A stretch of 46,661 bases of DNA. It comes from Bacteriovoracales bacterium. Its GTDB lineage: Bacteria > Bdellovibrionota > Bacteriovoracia > Bacteriovoracales > Bacteriovoracaceae. The position numbers were made by a program, and so were the translations under genes. The DNA is taken from NCBI GenBank assembly GCA_028346125.1, contig JAOMEV010000021.1, positions 1 to 46,661 of the forward strand, given 5' to 3'. The stretch's first letter is position 1. Each line of letters starts with the position of its first letter. Under the pieces are notes generated by a model. It was not told the DNA's origin and ran no database searches. It worked only from the letters and a program-made list of their open reading frames with translations. Positions 8,036 to 17,399 of this stretch are shown here, piece after piece.

Positions 8036-8108
8036 TACATAGCCTCTCAATTTACATTGTAGTTGAAACTTCAACATATTAGGCAGTTCATATAGGATTC
8101 AAATAATT

Positions 8109-8128
8109 AAATGAAATTTATTTCATTT
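8109..8128. promoter_or_regulatory. Perfect 9-2-9 palindrome upstream of paralog A
   Basis: AAATGAAAT-tt-ATTTCATTT lies in the gap between the two paralogs, upstream of A and downstream of B. It may be an operator for A or a weak end-of-transcript hairpin for B; no T-run follows on the minus strand, so I prefer the operator reading. Confidence 0.4.
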
Positions 8129-8157
8129 GTAGGCCAAAACTCATGATTTGATGAAAC

Positions 8158-8583
8158 CTAAAGCTCTATTTCTTCAAAAAGGCTTGGGGGGATATACTTC
8201 TCCCAATAAAATGAGGGGGCCTGTTTATTGTGGAAGGAATTAACAACCCAATCGATAAACTTGTCACCTATGAAGACATGTTCGTTACAAACATAATCGG
8301 AGAATTTTCTAAAAGGAACTGGATAGTTTTTCTGAGCATGACTCCAAAAATGTTTGGCCTTTTTTTCATGGTGGTCGGTGAGGTCCTCAAAGTATTTTCT
8401 TTCTTCCTCTTCTGTATTGAATTGGAGTTTACCCTTCATTTTTTCTTTGTAACTACCCCTGGCCTTTTGAGATTGCTCAAATAGAGTGGCCAAAACAGCA
8501 TGATATCTGTGTTGAGAAAACGTGGCCAGAAACTCACTCTGTATGTCAGTAAATAGCACATTATCTGAAGGGTCACTTATCAT
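8158..8583 (-). CDS. Uncharacterised protein, tandem paralog B
   Basis: A 141-residue paralog of the gene immediately downstream. The ATG at 8583 is preceded by AAAGG at a spacing of 8, and similarity to A starts at this Met; a TTG 54 bases upstream has no ribosome site. The C-terminal ~85 residues (from TEEEE to SLFEEIEL) are about 75 percent identical to A by eye. Both copies keep intact frames, so both appear functional. Function unknown; I recognise no domain. The 250-bp upstream gap contains a longer palindrome and no other gene. Confidence 0.75.
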   Translation of the reverse strand: MISDPSDNVLFTDIQSEFLATFSQHRYHAVLATLFEQSQKARGSYKEKMKGKLQFNTEEEERKYFEDLTDHHEKKAKHFWSHAQKNYPVPFRKFSDYVCNEHVFIGDKFIDWVVNSFHNKQAPSFYWEKYIPPSLFEEIEL

Positions 8584-8693
8584 ATCTTGGACCTTTAGTT
8601 GCCTTATATTAATATTACACCTCGAGTTTGGAGCCAAAAAAGATTCAAAAACAATTCATAATCCGTTTTAGCAATAAATTTTATTTATTTTTT

Positions 8694-8719
8694 TTATTTA
8701 GAAAAAATTTTCTAAATAA
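8694..8719. promoter_or_regulatory. Perfect 12-2-12 palindrome upstream of paralog B
   Basis: TTATTTAGAAAA-aa-TTTTCTAAATAA lies about 110 bp upstream of the paralog B start in the 8584-8887 gap. Twelve-base perfect arms are unlikely by chance even in AT-rich DNA. It could be a repressor site or a bidirectional hairpin. The rest of this gap is AT-rich with no supported gene. Confidence 0.45.
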
Positions 8720-8887
8720 TGGTCTAAAACTGTGCCTTAGATATTATTTTTGGCCAAAAAAGTACTCGTTTAAGTATGAACTTTTCTTCAAAGGTTATAA
8801 ATAGTGGAATTGAGATATTTTCATGACTCATAATTTGATCCGAGACATTCAAAGAAAATTACTTTTTAAAATTGAAATAACTGTAGA

Positions 8888-9403
8888 TTATTGACCTAGA
8901 AGGCTTTTTTTAAGGTCTTCATCAATAGGGTTAGGGCCTAACCATGGGAGATGAAGAAGCTTTGAAATATTCTTTTCCTTTGTTTTTGCTATAATTTTTT
9001 TATTCACAATAAAAAGGCCCATATTATTCTTTCTAAGGATGATAAGTTGATCTTTTTCTTTAAGGTTTGGAGTTTTTTCTTTTATCCACTTGAGTTCTTT
9101 TTTATAAAGGTCATATTCTTTTTTTAAATTTTTTTTGAGCCCTTCCTTCCATCCTTCATTCGAAATATTTTTCTCTATATCCATCTCATAAATAATTTTT
9201 AAAAGTGAACAATCGCTTTTAAGGGACTTGTAAAATGCGATTTTATAGACATCAATTTTAAAAATAGAATATTCTAATAATCCAGATCCAATGAGTTTAT
9301 ATGTTTTATTTAAAACTTTAATTGTTGAAGGGAAAGACGTTTCTGTGGCGTGATTTCGAGTTATACTTATCAAGAAAAAAATAAAAATAATTATATATTT
9401 CAT
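8888..9403 (-). CDS. Secreted chalcone-isomerase-like protein
   Basis: A 171-residue protein with an N-terminal signal peptide (MKYIIIFIFFLISITRNHA). It matches the bacterial chalcone-isomerase-like family (Chalcone_3) in layout: an N-terminal LNKTYKLIGSGLLEYSIFKI strand pair, a VYKIAFYKS segment, then GWKEGLKKN, and a C-terminal WLGPNPIDEDLKKSLLG. Bacterial members are mostly periplasmic, of unknown function, and not shown to be enzymes of flavonoid synthesis. It stands alone between gene-poor gaps. It is more Lys- and Ile-rich than its neighbours. Confidence 0.7.
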   Translation of the reverse strand: MKYIIIFIFFLISITRNHATETSFPSTIKVLNKTYKLIGSGLLEYSIFKIDVYKIAFYKSLKSDCSLLKIIYEMDIEKNISNEGWKEGLKKNLKKEYDLYKKELKWIKEKTPNLKEKDQLIILRKNNMGLFIVNKKIIAKTKEKNISKLLHLPWLGPNPIDEDLKKSLLGQ

Positions 9404-9666
9404 ACTAATATTTGAACATATTAAGTTCGTCGCGGCAAGCTATGATGTCCTTAAAAAAAAGACATTATGGTGAATACAATAGACTAAAAAAATTGAGGTG
9501 GAAGCTCATTCTAAATGATTTAAATCAAATAATACCTTAATCTAGTACTATTGCTAAGAGTTTTAAGTCGGATCAAGTTAAAGGTTTTACTTAATATTCT
9601 TGAATAAAATTATATATCCATGATAAAAATATTAAATTGGCATTTTTTAAAATATTAGGGGAGTCC
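9404..9666. other. Intergenic gap with a palindrome upstream of the deaminase gene
   Basis: A 263-bp AT-rich gap between divergent genes. The one clear element is the perfect 12-bp palindrome TGATTTAAATCA at 9516-9527, a possible operator. I searched by eye for a purine riboswitch upstream of the adenine deaminase and did not find the conserved loops. GGGGAG at 9658-9663 is the ribosome site of the next gene. Confidence 0.4.
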
Positions 9667-11415
9667 ATGGGCAAGAAAAAAACAGAGGATCTTTCAAGAA
9701 GCGAGTTGAAGAATTTACTTGCTGTCGCAAGGGGAGATCAGGATGCTGATCTTCTCATAAAAAATGTTAAAATACTTGACCTTGTCTGTGGAGAGGTTAT
9801 TGATTCTTCTATTGTTCTTTCTGGCCGCCATATTGCTGGTGTAGGGAAAGAATATGAAGAGGAGAAAGCAAAAAAAGTATGGGATGCCAAAGGAGCAACC
9901 GCGGTTCCCGGGTTTATTGATGGGCACCTTCATGTTGAATCATCCATGATGCATCCTTTTGAATTTGAGAGATTAACCTTACCTTTAGGAACAACGACGG
10001 CCATTTGTGATCCTCATGAAATTACCAATGTTATGGGAGAAAGAGGTTTTTCCTGGTTTTTAAGATGCTCTGAGCTAATGAAGCAAAACTTGTTTGTTCA
10101 AGTGAGTTCATGTGTTCCTTCACTTCCAGGTTTTGAAACTAATGGAGGACAGTTTGAAGTCGAGGAGATGAAAAAGTTTAGAGAGCATCCGAGTGTGATG
10201 GGCCTTGCGGAAATGATGAACTTTCCAGGAGTCATTAACGGTGACGATAAAATTTTAGATAAACTTGAGGCCTTTGAAGGAATGAATATTGATGGGCACT
10301 GTCCATTGCTTCGTGGGAAGGCCCTCAATGCTTATTTGGCAGCAGGTATTCAAAATTGTCACGAGACAGTGACATTAGAGGAAGGTAAGGAAAAACTTCA
10401 AAAAGGAATGGGACTTATTATTCGTGAAGGATCTGTGGCCAAAAATTTGAAAACACTCACTCCTTTGGTTACTGAATTTAATTCACCTCAATGCTTTCTT
10501 TGTACAGATGATAGAAACCCCTACGAAATTTTTAAAGAAGGTCATATAAATTATTTAATCAAAGAGATGATTAACTCTTTAGGTGTGGCACCTCATATAG
10601 CATACAGGTTATCTTCATTTTCGGCGGCCAAGCATTTTGGACTTAAAAGGCTAGGTCTTATTGCTCCAGGGAAACAAGCAGATATTGTCTTCCTAAAGGA
10701 TATAGAAAAAGTAGATATTCTCGATGTTTTTATTTCTGGAAAAAGTGTTAAAGAGTTGGATCTTAAAAAGGATATGTCAGAAAAGTTGGAAAAGAGCCTA
10801 CCACCTCGGGAAAATACAATCAAAAGGGGACCGATTAGTCCTTCGGAAGTAAATCTAATTCTTGTTCCTGGGACTTATAATGTTATAGAAATTATTCCCG
10901 AAGAAATTATAACAAATCATTTAAAAGTTGATTATGATGGTAGTCAATTTGACCAAAGTGATATCCTCCAAATAGCTGTCGTCGAAAGATATGGGAAGGG
11001 TCTTGAACCATCCTTGGGTCTCGTTAAAGGAACAGGACTAAAAAAAGGGGCCATTGCCTCTTCTGTGGCCCATGATTCACATAATATAATCGTGATTGGA
11101 AAAACGGCAGAAGATATGGCCTTCGCTGTCAATACTCTTATTGAAAAAGGGGGAGGCTTTTGTGTAACTGAGGGGGATGAAGTTTTATCGTGTCTTCCAT
11201 TACCAATTGCAGGCCTATTGAGTTTAGAATCTGCGGAAACCATAACAAAAAGTATCGAGGATTTAAGAGCGGCCTTCAAAAAAAATGGTGTCGTTCTTAA
11301 AGAGCCTTTTCTTCAAATGGCCTTTTTGGCATTGCCAGTGATTCCAACACTAAAGATAACCGACAGAGGGCTTGTTGATGTTACAAAGTTTGAATTTGTT
11401 TCTATTAAGGATTAG
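9667..11415 (+). CDS. ade: Adenine deaminase
   Basis: Converts adenine to hypoxanthine and ammonia in purine salvage; cytoplasmic, metal-dependent amidohydrolase. The ATG at 9667 with GGGGAG just upstream gives 582 residues; a TTG 30 bases upstream would add ten unconserved residues. Landmarks are GFIDGHLHVESSMM (metal-binding HxH), TTTAICDPHEITNVMG, IDGHCPLL, FLCTDDRNPYEIFKEGHI and the C-terminal half with VAHDSHNIIVIG. Length and domain order (composite N-terminal strand, TIM barrel, C-terminal AdeC domain) agree with bacterial adenine deaminase. It stands alone. Its end is 8 bp from the convergent CheX-like gene. Confidence 0.95.
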   Translation: MGKKKTEDLSRSELKNLLAVARGDQDADLLIKNVKILDLVCGEVIDSSIVLSGRHIAGVGKEYEEEKAKKVWDAKGATAVPGFIDGHLHVESSMMHPFEFERLTLPLGTTTAICDPHEITNVMGERGFSWFLRCSELMKQNLFVQVSSCVPSLPGFETNGGQFEVEEMKKFREHPSVMGLAEMMNFPGVINGDDKILDKLEAFEGMNIDGHCPLLRGKALNAYLAAGIQNCHETVTLEEGKEKLQKGMGLIIREGSVAKNLKTLTPLVTEFNSPQCFLCTDDRNPYEIFKEGHINYLIKEMINSLGVAPHIAYRLSSFSAAKHFGLKRLGLIAPGKQADIVFLKDIEKVDILDVFISGKSVKELDLKKDMSEKLEKSLPPRENTIKRGPISPSEVNLILVPGTYNVIEIIPEEIITNHLKVDYDGSQFDQSDILQIAVVERYGKGLEPSLGLVKGTGLKKGAIASSVAHDSHNIIVIGKTAEDMAFAVNTLIEKGGGFCVTEGDEVLSCLPLPIAGLLSLESAETITKSIEDLRAAFKKNGVVLKEPFLQMAFLALPVIPTLKITDRGLVDVTKFEFVSIKD

Positions 11416-11423
11416 CAACTAAA

Positions 11424-12008
11424 TCAGAAGTCAAAGAAGTCACTTTCTTTTTTCTCAATCTCTGTGTTTAGTTCATTTAGTTGTTCGAGCTTGAATCCCT
11501 TTAGGCTTTCAAATTCAAGTGAGCATATAATATCGAAACTTTCTTCTTTTATTTTCCAATAAAAATATATTGTATTTCTTTTACTTATCCCAAAATAAAA
11601 GGCCTCAAAACCCGATGAAATAAGTGGAATGCTAATACCGACGTCAGATTTAAAATTGTATTGAAGTATTTTTTTTAGGTTTCCGGCAAAAAGGTTACAG
11701 TATTCGTTCATATAGTCATTAACGAGAGAATTTGAAACTTTGTCGAGCGGAAGACTCATAAATTGCGAAAGTTTATCCTTTAAGGCCGATATAGAAAACA
11801 TGGATTTGAAGATAATATTATAGTCTGAGCAGGAGAGTAAAATAAAACTCATTTGGTTTTTTAAAACGGACTTAATAATTAATTCTCTTTCGATGTCCTC
11901 AATATTAGCATCACAGCTGGTGTAGTCTTGGAAAACCCTTTTTGAAAGATCAGTGCACGTTTCAAAAAAGGTCTTGTAGCTTTCATGGTTGATTAAAAGG
12001 TTATCCAT
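11424..12008 (-). CDS. CheX/CheC-family phosphatase-like protein
   Basis: A 194-residue soluble protein. It contains the CheC/CheX/FliY signature D-x3-E-x2-N-x22-P exactly: D98, E102, N105 and P128, with AGNLKKIL right after the Asn. In the family the Glu and Asn act in hydrolysing CheY-phosphate. Here an N-terminal ~75-residue segment and a Glu/Asp/Phe-rich tail (ESDFFDF) flank the core. It is divergent from a PAS histidine kinase, so it may dephosphorylate a receiver protein in that pathway; that is inference. No other chemotaxis genes are nearby. Confidence 0.7.
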   Translation of the reverse strand: MDNLLINHESYKTFFETCTDLSKRVFQDYTSCDANIEDIERELIIKSVLKNQMSFILLSCSDYNIIFKSMFSISALKDKLSQFMSLPLDKVSNSLVNDYMNEYCNLFAGNLKKILQYNFKSDVGISIPLISSGFEAFYFGISKRNTIYFYWKIKEESFDIICSLEFESLKGFKLEQLNELNTEIEKKESDFFDF

Positions 12009-12154
12009 TTTACCTTTCCAGATTCTAGAAACTTAGCTTTTATTTAATCATGAGTTTGAAAATTTTTAACGGGAGAAAAAATTACTTTAATTGCTTGACC
12101 ACTTTTGTTTATTTCTTCTTTATAATTAGGGATATATTGCACCTCATTGTAATC

Positions 12155-12168
12155 AAAAAAAAAAAAAA
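12155..12168 (+). repeat. A14 homopolymer tract in the histidine-kinase leader
   Basis: Fourteen consecutive A bases end 13 bp before the kinase ATG, occupying the region where a ribosome site would be. Tracts of this length are prone to slippage and can alter expression; that effect is inferred, not seen. Confidence 0.8.
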
Positions 12169-12181
12169 TTAAAATTTAGAT

Positions 12182-13417
12182 ATGTTTCAACTGGATATGA
12201 ATGCCACATTCAAGATTCTTAAGATTTTGGAGAAATCCAAACTTAAGTCTGAGGAAGTCTTTACTAAGATTCCGGGTGTGACAATGATTATTTCTGGTGA
12301 GGGAAGGGTTTTAAAAGGAAATAATTATCTTGCTGAGATCCTTCGTTGTAACGCCGATGAACTCCACTCGAAAAGTTTATCTGATATTTTGCGCGAAGAA
12401 AATTACAAGCTCTTTTTTAAAAATCTCGAAAATATTAAGGAACTTGGTGGAAGTCGCAACTTTGAAACAAAGTTAACAATTGAGGGTGATACAAGTCTTA
12501 AAATATTTAGTTGGGATATTTCATTTTTAACTTCATTTCAAGATCGTAGTGTTGATACCTATCTTGCTGTTGGAAGGGACGTTACGGATGTTCGAATCAT
12601 TCAAGAAAAGCTTGTTGATGCTAACAAAAACCTTGAAGAAAAAGTAAGGCAGAGAACAGTTGATTTAGAAAATGCAATGAATGAACTAAAAAATCTTCAG
12701 GGTTCAATGGTTAGTAACGCAAGGATGGCCTCGCTAGGTGAAATGGCCGGGAATATGGCGCATGAAATTAATAACCCTCTTACGATCATAAAGCACAGTG
12801 GAAAATCTATAAAAAAATCTCTTTCTAAAAAGAAATTTTCAGATGAACGTGTAGAAAAATTTTTGGTAAGAATCGATCAAACTGTTGATCGAATGGCATC
12901 TATCATTGCAAATCTGAAAGGATTTTCTAGGGATGCTTCCAATGACCCTCATCAGGAATATACCATTCAGGAAATAGTTGAAGAATCTGTTTTTCTTATT
13001 AGAGAAAAAATGACTAGTAGTGGGATTAATTTAAAACTTGAAATAGAGGATCTTAAAGAAGAAAAGCTTGTTTGTAGTAAAGTTCCTTTGACTCAAGTCA
13101 TTGTTAATATTCTCACTAATGCCTATGACTTCATAAAAGATATGGATGACAAATGGATTAATATTTCAGTTGAAAAAAAAGATGCTGAGTTTATTTTCAA
13201 AATAACCGACTCTGGCGATGGGATTCCTTTTGAAGATAGAGACAGGATCTTTGAGCCCTTTTTTACAACAAAGCAGTTAGGTGATGGTCAAGGACTTGGA
13301 CTTAGTATTGCTGTAGGTATTGTTGAAAAGCAGCATAATGGTAGTCTTGAAGTTGATGGTGAATGTGAAAATACTCGCTTTGTTCTTAAGATACCTAGAA
13401 ACCTGACAGGAAGCTAG
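12182..13417 (+). CDS. Cytoplasmic PAS-domain sensor histidine kinase
   Basis: A 411-residue kinase with no membrane segment. A PAS domain covers about residues 25-145, followed by a coiled coil (LEEKVRQRTVDLENAMNELK). The H-box GEMAGNMAHEINNPL has phospho-acceptor His194. The ATPase domain shows the N-box QVIVNILTNAYDF, G1 DSGDGIP, F-box EPFFTTK and G2 GQGLGLSIA. The HEINNPL form is typical of NtrB/ZraS-like kinases. The cognate regulator is not adjacent. The CheX-like gene is divergent from it, 173 bp away. No convincing ribosome site precedes the ATG; an A14 tract is there instead. Confidence 0.92.
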   Translation: MFQLDMNATFKILKILEKSKLKSEEVFTKIPGVTMIISGEGRVLKGNNYLAEILRCNADELHSKSLSDILREENYKLFFKNLENIKELGGSRNFETKLTIEGDTSLKIFSWDISFLTSFQDRSVDTYLAVGRDVTDVRIIQEKLVDANKNLEEKVRQRTVDLENAMNELKNLQGSMVSNARMASLGEMAGNMAHEINNPLTIIKHSGKSIKKSLSKKKFSDERVEKFLVRIDQTVDRMASIIANLKGFSRDASNDPHQEYTIQEIVEESVFLIREKMTSSGINLKLEIEDLKEEKLVCSKVPLTQVIVNILTNAYDFIKDMDDKWINISVEKKDAEFIFKITDSGDGIPFEDRDRIFEPFFTTKQLGDGQGLGLSIAVGIVEKQHNGSLEVDGECENTRFVLKIPRNLTGS

Positions 13418-13476
13418 GCCCCTCCCTTTTATAGTGACAAAGCTAAAATTTCTTTGTAAAAAAATTTGATATTTTT

Positions 13477-13560
13477 CCAGGGGAGCCTTTTTGGCTGAGA
13501 TTGTAGTTGATCTACTAAACCCTTTGAACCTGATCTAGTTGGAACTAGCGTAGGGAGGCC
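13477..13560 (+). ncRNA. TPP (thiamine pyrophosphate) riboswitch aptamer
   Basis: The conserved thi-box elements occur in order: GGGGAGCC, CTGAGA (13495-13500), AACCCTTTGAACCTGATCT (13518-13536) and CTAGCGTAGGGA (13545-13556). A short P3 stem with the variable insert GTAGTTGATCTAC sits between the first and second halves. The helix CTAG-ttggaa-CTAG (13535-13548) forms the P4/P5 arm. It lies directly upstream of thiC, so it should repress the thiamine operon when TPP is plentiful. Confidence 0.95.
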
Positions 13561-13599
13561 TTTTAAGATGTACAATCGCCTTCTATTTATATTTTCTAG

Positions 13600-15327
<1,728 letters not shown>

Positions 15328-15337
15328 GGGTTTTTTT

Positions 15338-16414
15338 ATGAAAATCGGAATAGTTGGTGCTGGAATAATGGGCCGAATGGTCTGTCTTTTGGCCCTTAAA
15401 AGGGGAATGAAGGTTTCTCTTTTTGATCAAGGGCCTTCTCTTCCAGAGGCAAACTTACCCTGCAGCCTTGTTGCTGCAGGAATGCTTTCTCCCTATTGTG
15501 AATTGGAAAAAGCGGATTTTAGAATTTCCCAATTGGGTATTGACTCCCTTCCTCTTTGGAAGGAAATTTCTCAGCTGATGGGAAAGGAGTTATTTTTCCA
15601 GAATGAAGGTGGGCTTGTCTTGGCGCATCCGGAAGATCAAAAGGAAATAAGTAAATTAAAAAATATTATTGAAAAATATAACCTTGAATTTTCTTATAAA
15701 GAATTGGTTGGTGATCAGTTGAATTCTGTGGGGCCTGAACTTAGGCAAAAGTTTTCAAGAGCTCTTTTTTTTGAAAATGAAGGACAGGTAGACCCTTGGA
15801 GTTTTTACAGATGTTTTAATAAAATGATTCTTCCTCAATGTGAGGATTCTTTTTTTGAAACTCCTGTTTTAAAAATGGGCAACCATAAAATAACAACTGC
15901 CCAGAAAAATTTTGAATACGATTGGATAATAGACTGCCGTGGACTTGAGGGTAAAAAAGACCAGTCTCAACTCAGAGGAGTCAGGGGAGAAATAATAAAA
16001 ATTCATGCCCCTGAAATAAATTTATCCAGGCCAATTCGGCTTATGCATCCTCGCTATTGTATTTACATTGTTCCAAGAGAAAATAATCACTATTTGATTG
16101 GGGCCACTAATTTAGAGAGTGAAGACTTTTCGCCAATTTCTGTTCGTTCCGCCTTAGAGCTTCTTTCTGCTTGCTATTCAGTAAATAGTTCTTTTTCTGA
16201 GGCAAGAATAATAGAGATGAATGTTCAATGCCGGCCGGCCTTCCCAGATAATAACCCAAAAATTATTATCCACAGAGAAGAAGGTCTTATTAGGGCAAAT
16301 GGGCTCTATAGACACGGATACTTGATTTCCCCAAAACTATCTGACGTTTTGTTGAATAAGATAGAAGACTCTAAAAAGGGAAAGTACGAAGATTTTGTTG
16401 AGGAGATACAGTGA
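15338..16414 (+). CDS. thiO: Glycine oxidase ThiO (FAD-dependent)
   Basis: A 358-residue FAD-dependent amine oxidase with the N-terminal dinucleotide fold KIGIVGAGIMGRMVCLLAL. Further family features are SLVAAGMLSPYCELE, a RGVRGEIIKI strand and a C-terminal flavin-binding IRANGLYRHGYLISPKLSD. Position between thiC and thiS identifies it as ThiO, which oxidises glycine to the iminoacetate needed for the thiazole ring and uses oxygen. This replaces the anaerobic tyrosine lyase ThiH. It overlaps thiS by 4 bp (GTGA). Confidence 0.88.
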   Translation: MKIGIVGAGIMGRMVCLLALKRGMKVSLFDQGPSLPEANLPCSLVAAGMLSPYCELEKADFRISQLGIDSLPLWKEISQLMGKELFFQNEGGLVLAHPEDQKEISKLKNIIEKYNLEFSYKELVGDQLNSVGPELRQKFSRALFFENEGQVDPWSFYRCFNKMILPQCEDSFFETPVLKMGNHKITTAQKNFEYDWIIDCRGLEGKKDQSQLRGVRGEIIKIHAPEINLSRPIRLMHPRYCIYIVPRENNHYLIGATNLESEDFSPISVRSALELLSACYSVNSSFSEARIIEMNVQCRPAFPDNNPKIIIHREEGLIRANGLYRHGYLISPKLSDVLLNKIEDSKKGKYEDFVEEIQ

Positions 16415-16614
16415 AATTTTTTTTGAATGGAAAAGAAAAAGAGTTGGTAGGAGATCAATGGTTTCTTTCTGAGGTTCTTTCATGTCTTGATCAAATGGAA
16501 GCTCATGTTGCTGTCGCGCTAAACAAGAGTTTTGTTCCTAAATCTTGTTACAAAAGTCAAGAGATTCAAGAAGGTGATTTTTTAGAAGTTGTAACACCTC
16601 ATCCTGGAGGTTAA
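16411..16614 (+). CDS. thiS: Sulfur carrier protein ThiS
   Basis: A 67-residue ubiquitin-fold protein ending in the required Gly-Gly (TPHPGG), whose C-terminal thiocarboxylate carries sulfur for thiazole synthesis. The GTG start overlaps the thiO stop, and its own stop overlaps the thiG start (TAATG), so all three are translationally coupled. ThiS must be adenylated by ThiF or a MoeB-like enzyme, which is not encoded in this window. Confidence 0.95.
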   Translation: MKFFLNGKEKELVGDQWFLSEVLSCLDQMEAHVAVALNKSFVPKSCYKSQEIQEGDFLEVVTPHPGG

Positions 16615-17399
16615 TGATGTGGACTTTGTTAGACAAAAAAATAAATAAGAGGCTTCTTTTAGGAACCTCCCAGTACCCTTCCCCTGATGTCTTAAAAAGG
16701 TCTATTGTGGAGTCAGGGGTTGAAATTGTAACGGTTTCCCTAAGAAGAACTGGACCTAAAGAAGGAAGTGGGTTTTGGAATATGTTGAAAGGTCTTCCAC
16801 TTCACTTTTTGCCCAATACAGCAGGTTGCCATTCAGTTAAAGAAGCGGTGACAACTGCCCATATGGCCCGTGAAATTTTTCAAACTAACTGGATAAAATT
16901 AGAAATTATTGGAGATGATTATAATCTTCAGCCAGATCCTTTTGCTCTTTTAGAAGGGGCCAAAATACTTAATGAAGAAGGGTTTGAAGTTTTTCCCTAT
17001 ATGACTGATGACCTTGTTCTTGCTGAAAAATTGGTTGCTGTTGGATGCAAAATTCTAATGCCTTGGGCCTCACCGATAGGTTCGGGGCAGGGTATATTAA
17101 ACCCCTTTTCTTTAAATACCTTAAGAAAAAGACTCCCAGGTATTCAGCTTATCGTTGATGCTGGTCTTGGAAAACCTTCACAGGCGGCCCAGGCTATGGA
17201 GATGGGTTATGATGGTTGTTTGCTCAATTCTGCCGTTTCTCAGGCACTTGATCCTGTTGGTATGGCCTGTGCTTTTTCTTCGGCCGTTGGGGCCGGACGT
17301 CAAGGTTACGAATCTGGATTGATGGAAGTGAGAGAGAGTGCGAGACCTTCAACTCCTGTTGTTGGTACACCTTTTTGGCATGGGGAAAAACATGAATAG
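16614..17399 (+). CDS. thiG: Thiazole synthase ThiG
   Basis: A 261-residue TIM-barrel enzyme that joins deoxyxylulose phosphate, ThiO-derived iminoacetate and ThiS sulfur into the thiazole phosphate. The Schiff-base lysine is probably K95 in NWIKLEIIGD. Other landmarks are LLLGTSQYPSP, LPNTAGCHSVKEAV, MPWASPIGSGQGILNP, VDAGLGKPSQAAQAMEMGYD and LLNSAVSQALDPVGMA. The start codon is the first of two consecutive ATGs at 16614 and overlaps the thiS stop. The 3' end overlaps thiDE by 8 bp. Confidence 0.97.
   Translation: MMWTLLDKKINKRLLLGTSQYPSPDVLKRSIVESGVEIVTVSLRRTGPKEGSGFWNMLKGLPLHFLPNTAGCHSVKEAVTTAHMAREIFQTNWIKLEIIGDDYNLQPDPFALLEGAKILNEEGFEVFPYMTDDLVLAEKLVAVGCKILMPWASPIGSGQGILNPFSLNTLRKRLPGIQLIVDAGLGKPSQAAQAMEMGYDGCLLNSAVSQALDPVGMACAFSSAVGAGRQGYESGLMEVRESARPSTPVVGTPFWHGEKHE

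Noticed and set aside
7763-8062. 99-residue plus-strand frame opposite paralog A
   Set aside because: It mirrors a conserved minus-strand gene; the matching frame opposite paralog B is also hydrophobic and without a start site, so both are shadows.
8823-8894. 23-codon plus-strand frame (MTHNLIRDIQRKLL start) in the gap upstream of paralog B
   Set aside because: No good ribosome site, no homology I recognise, and it runs into the opposite-strand gene; chance frames of this size are common in AT-rich DNA.
9404-9666. Purine riboswitch upstream of adenine deaminase
   Set aside because: I could not find the conserved loop-loop elements or the core of the aptamer.
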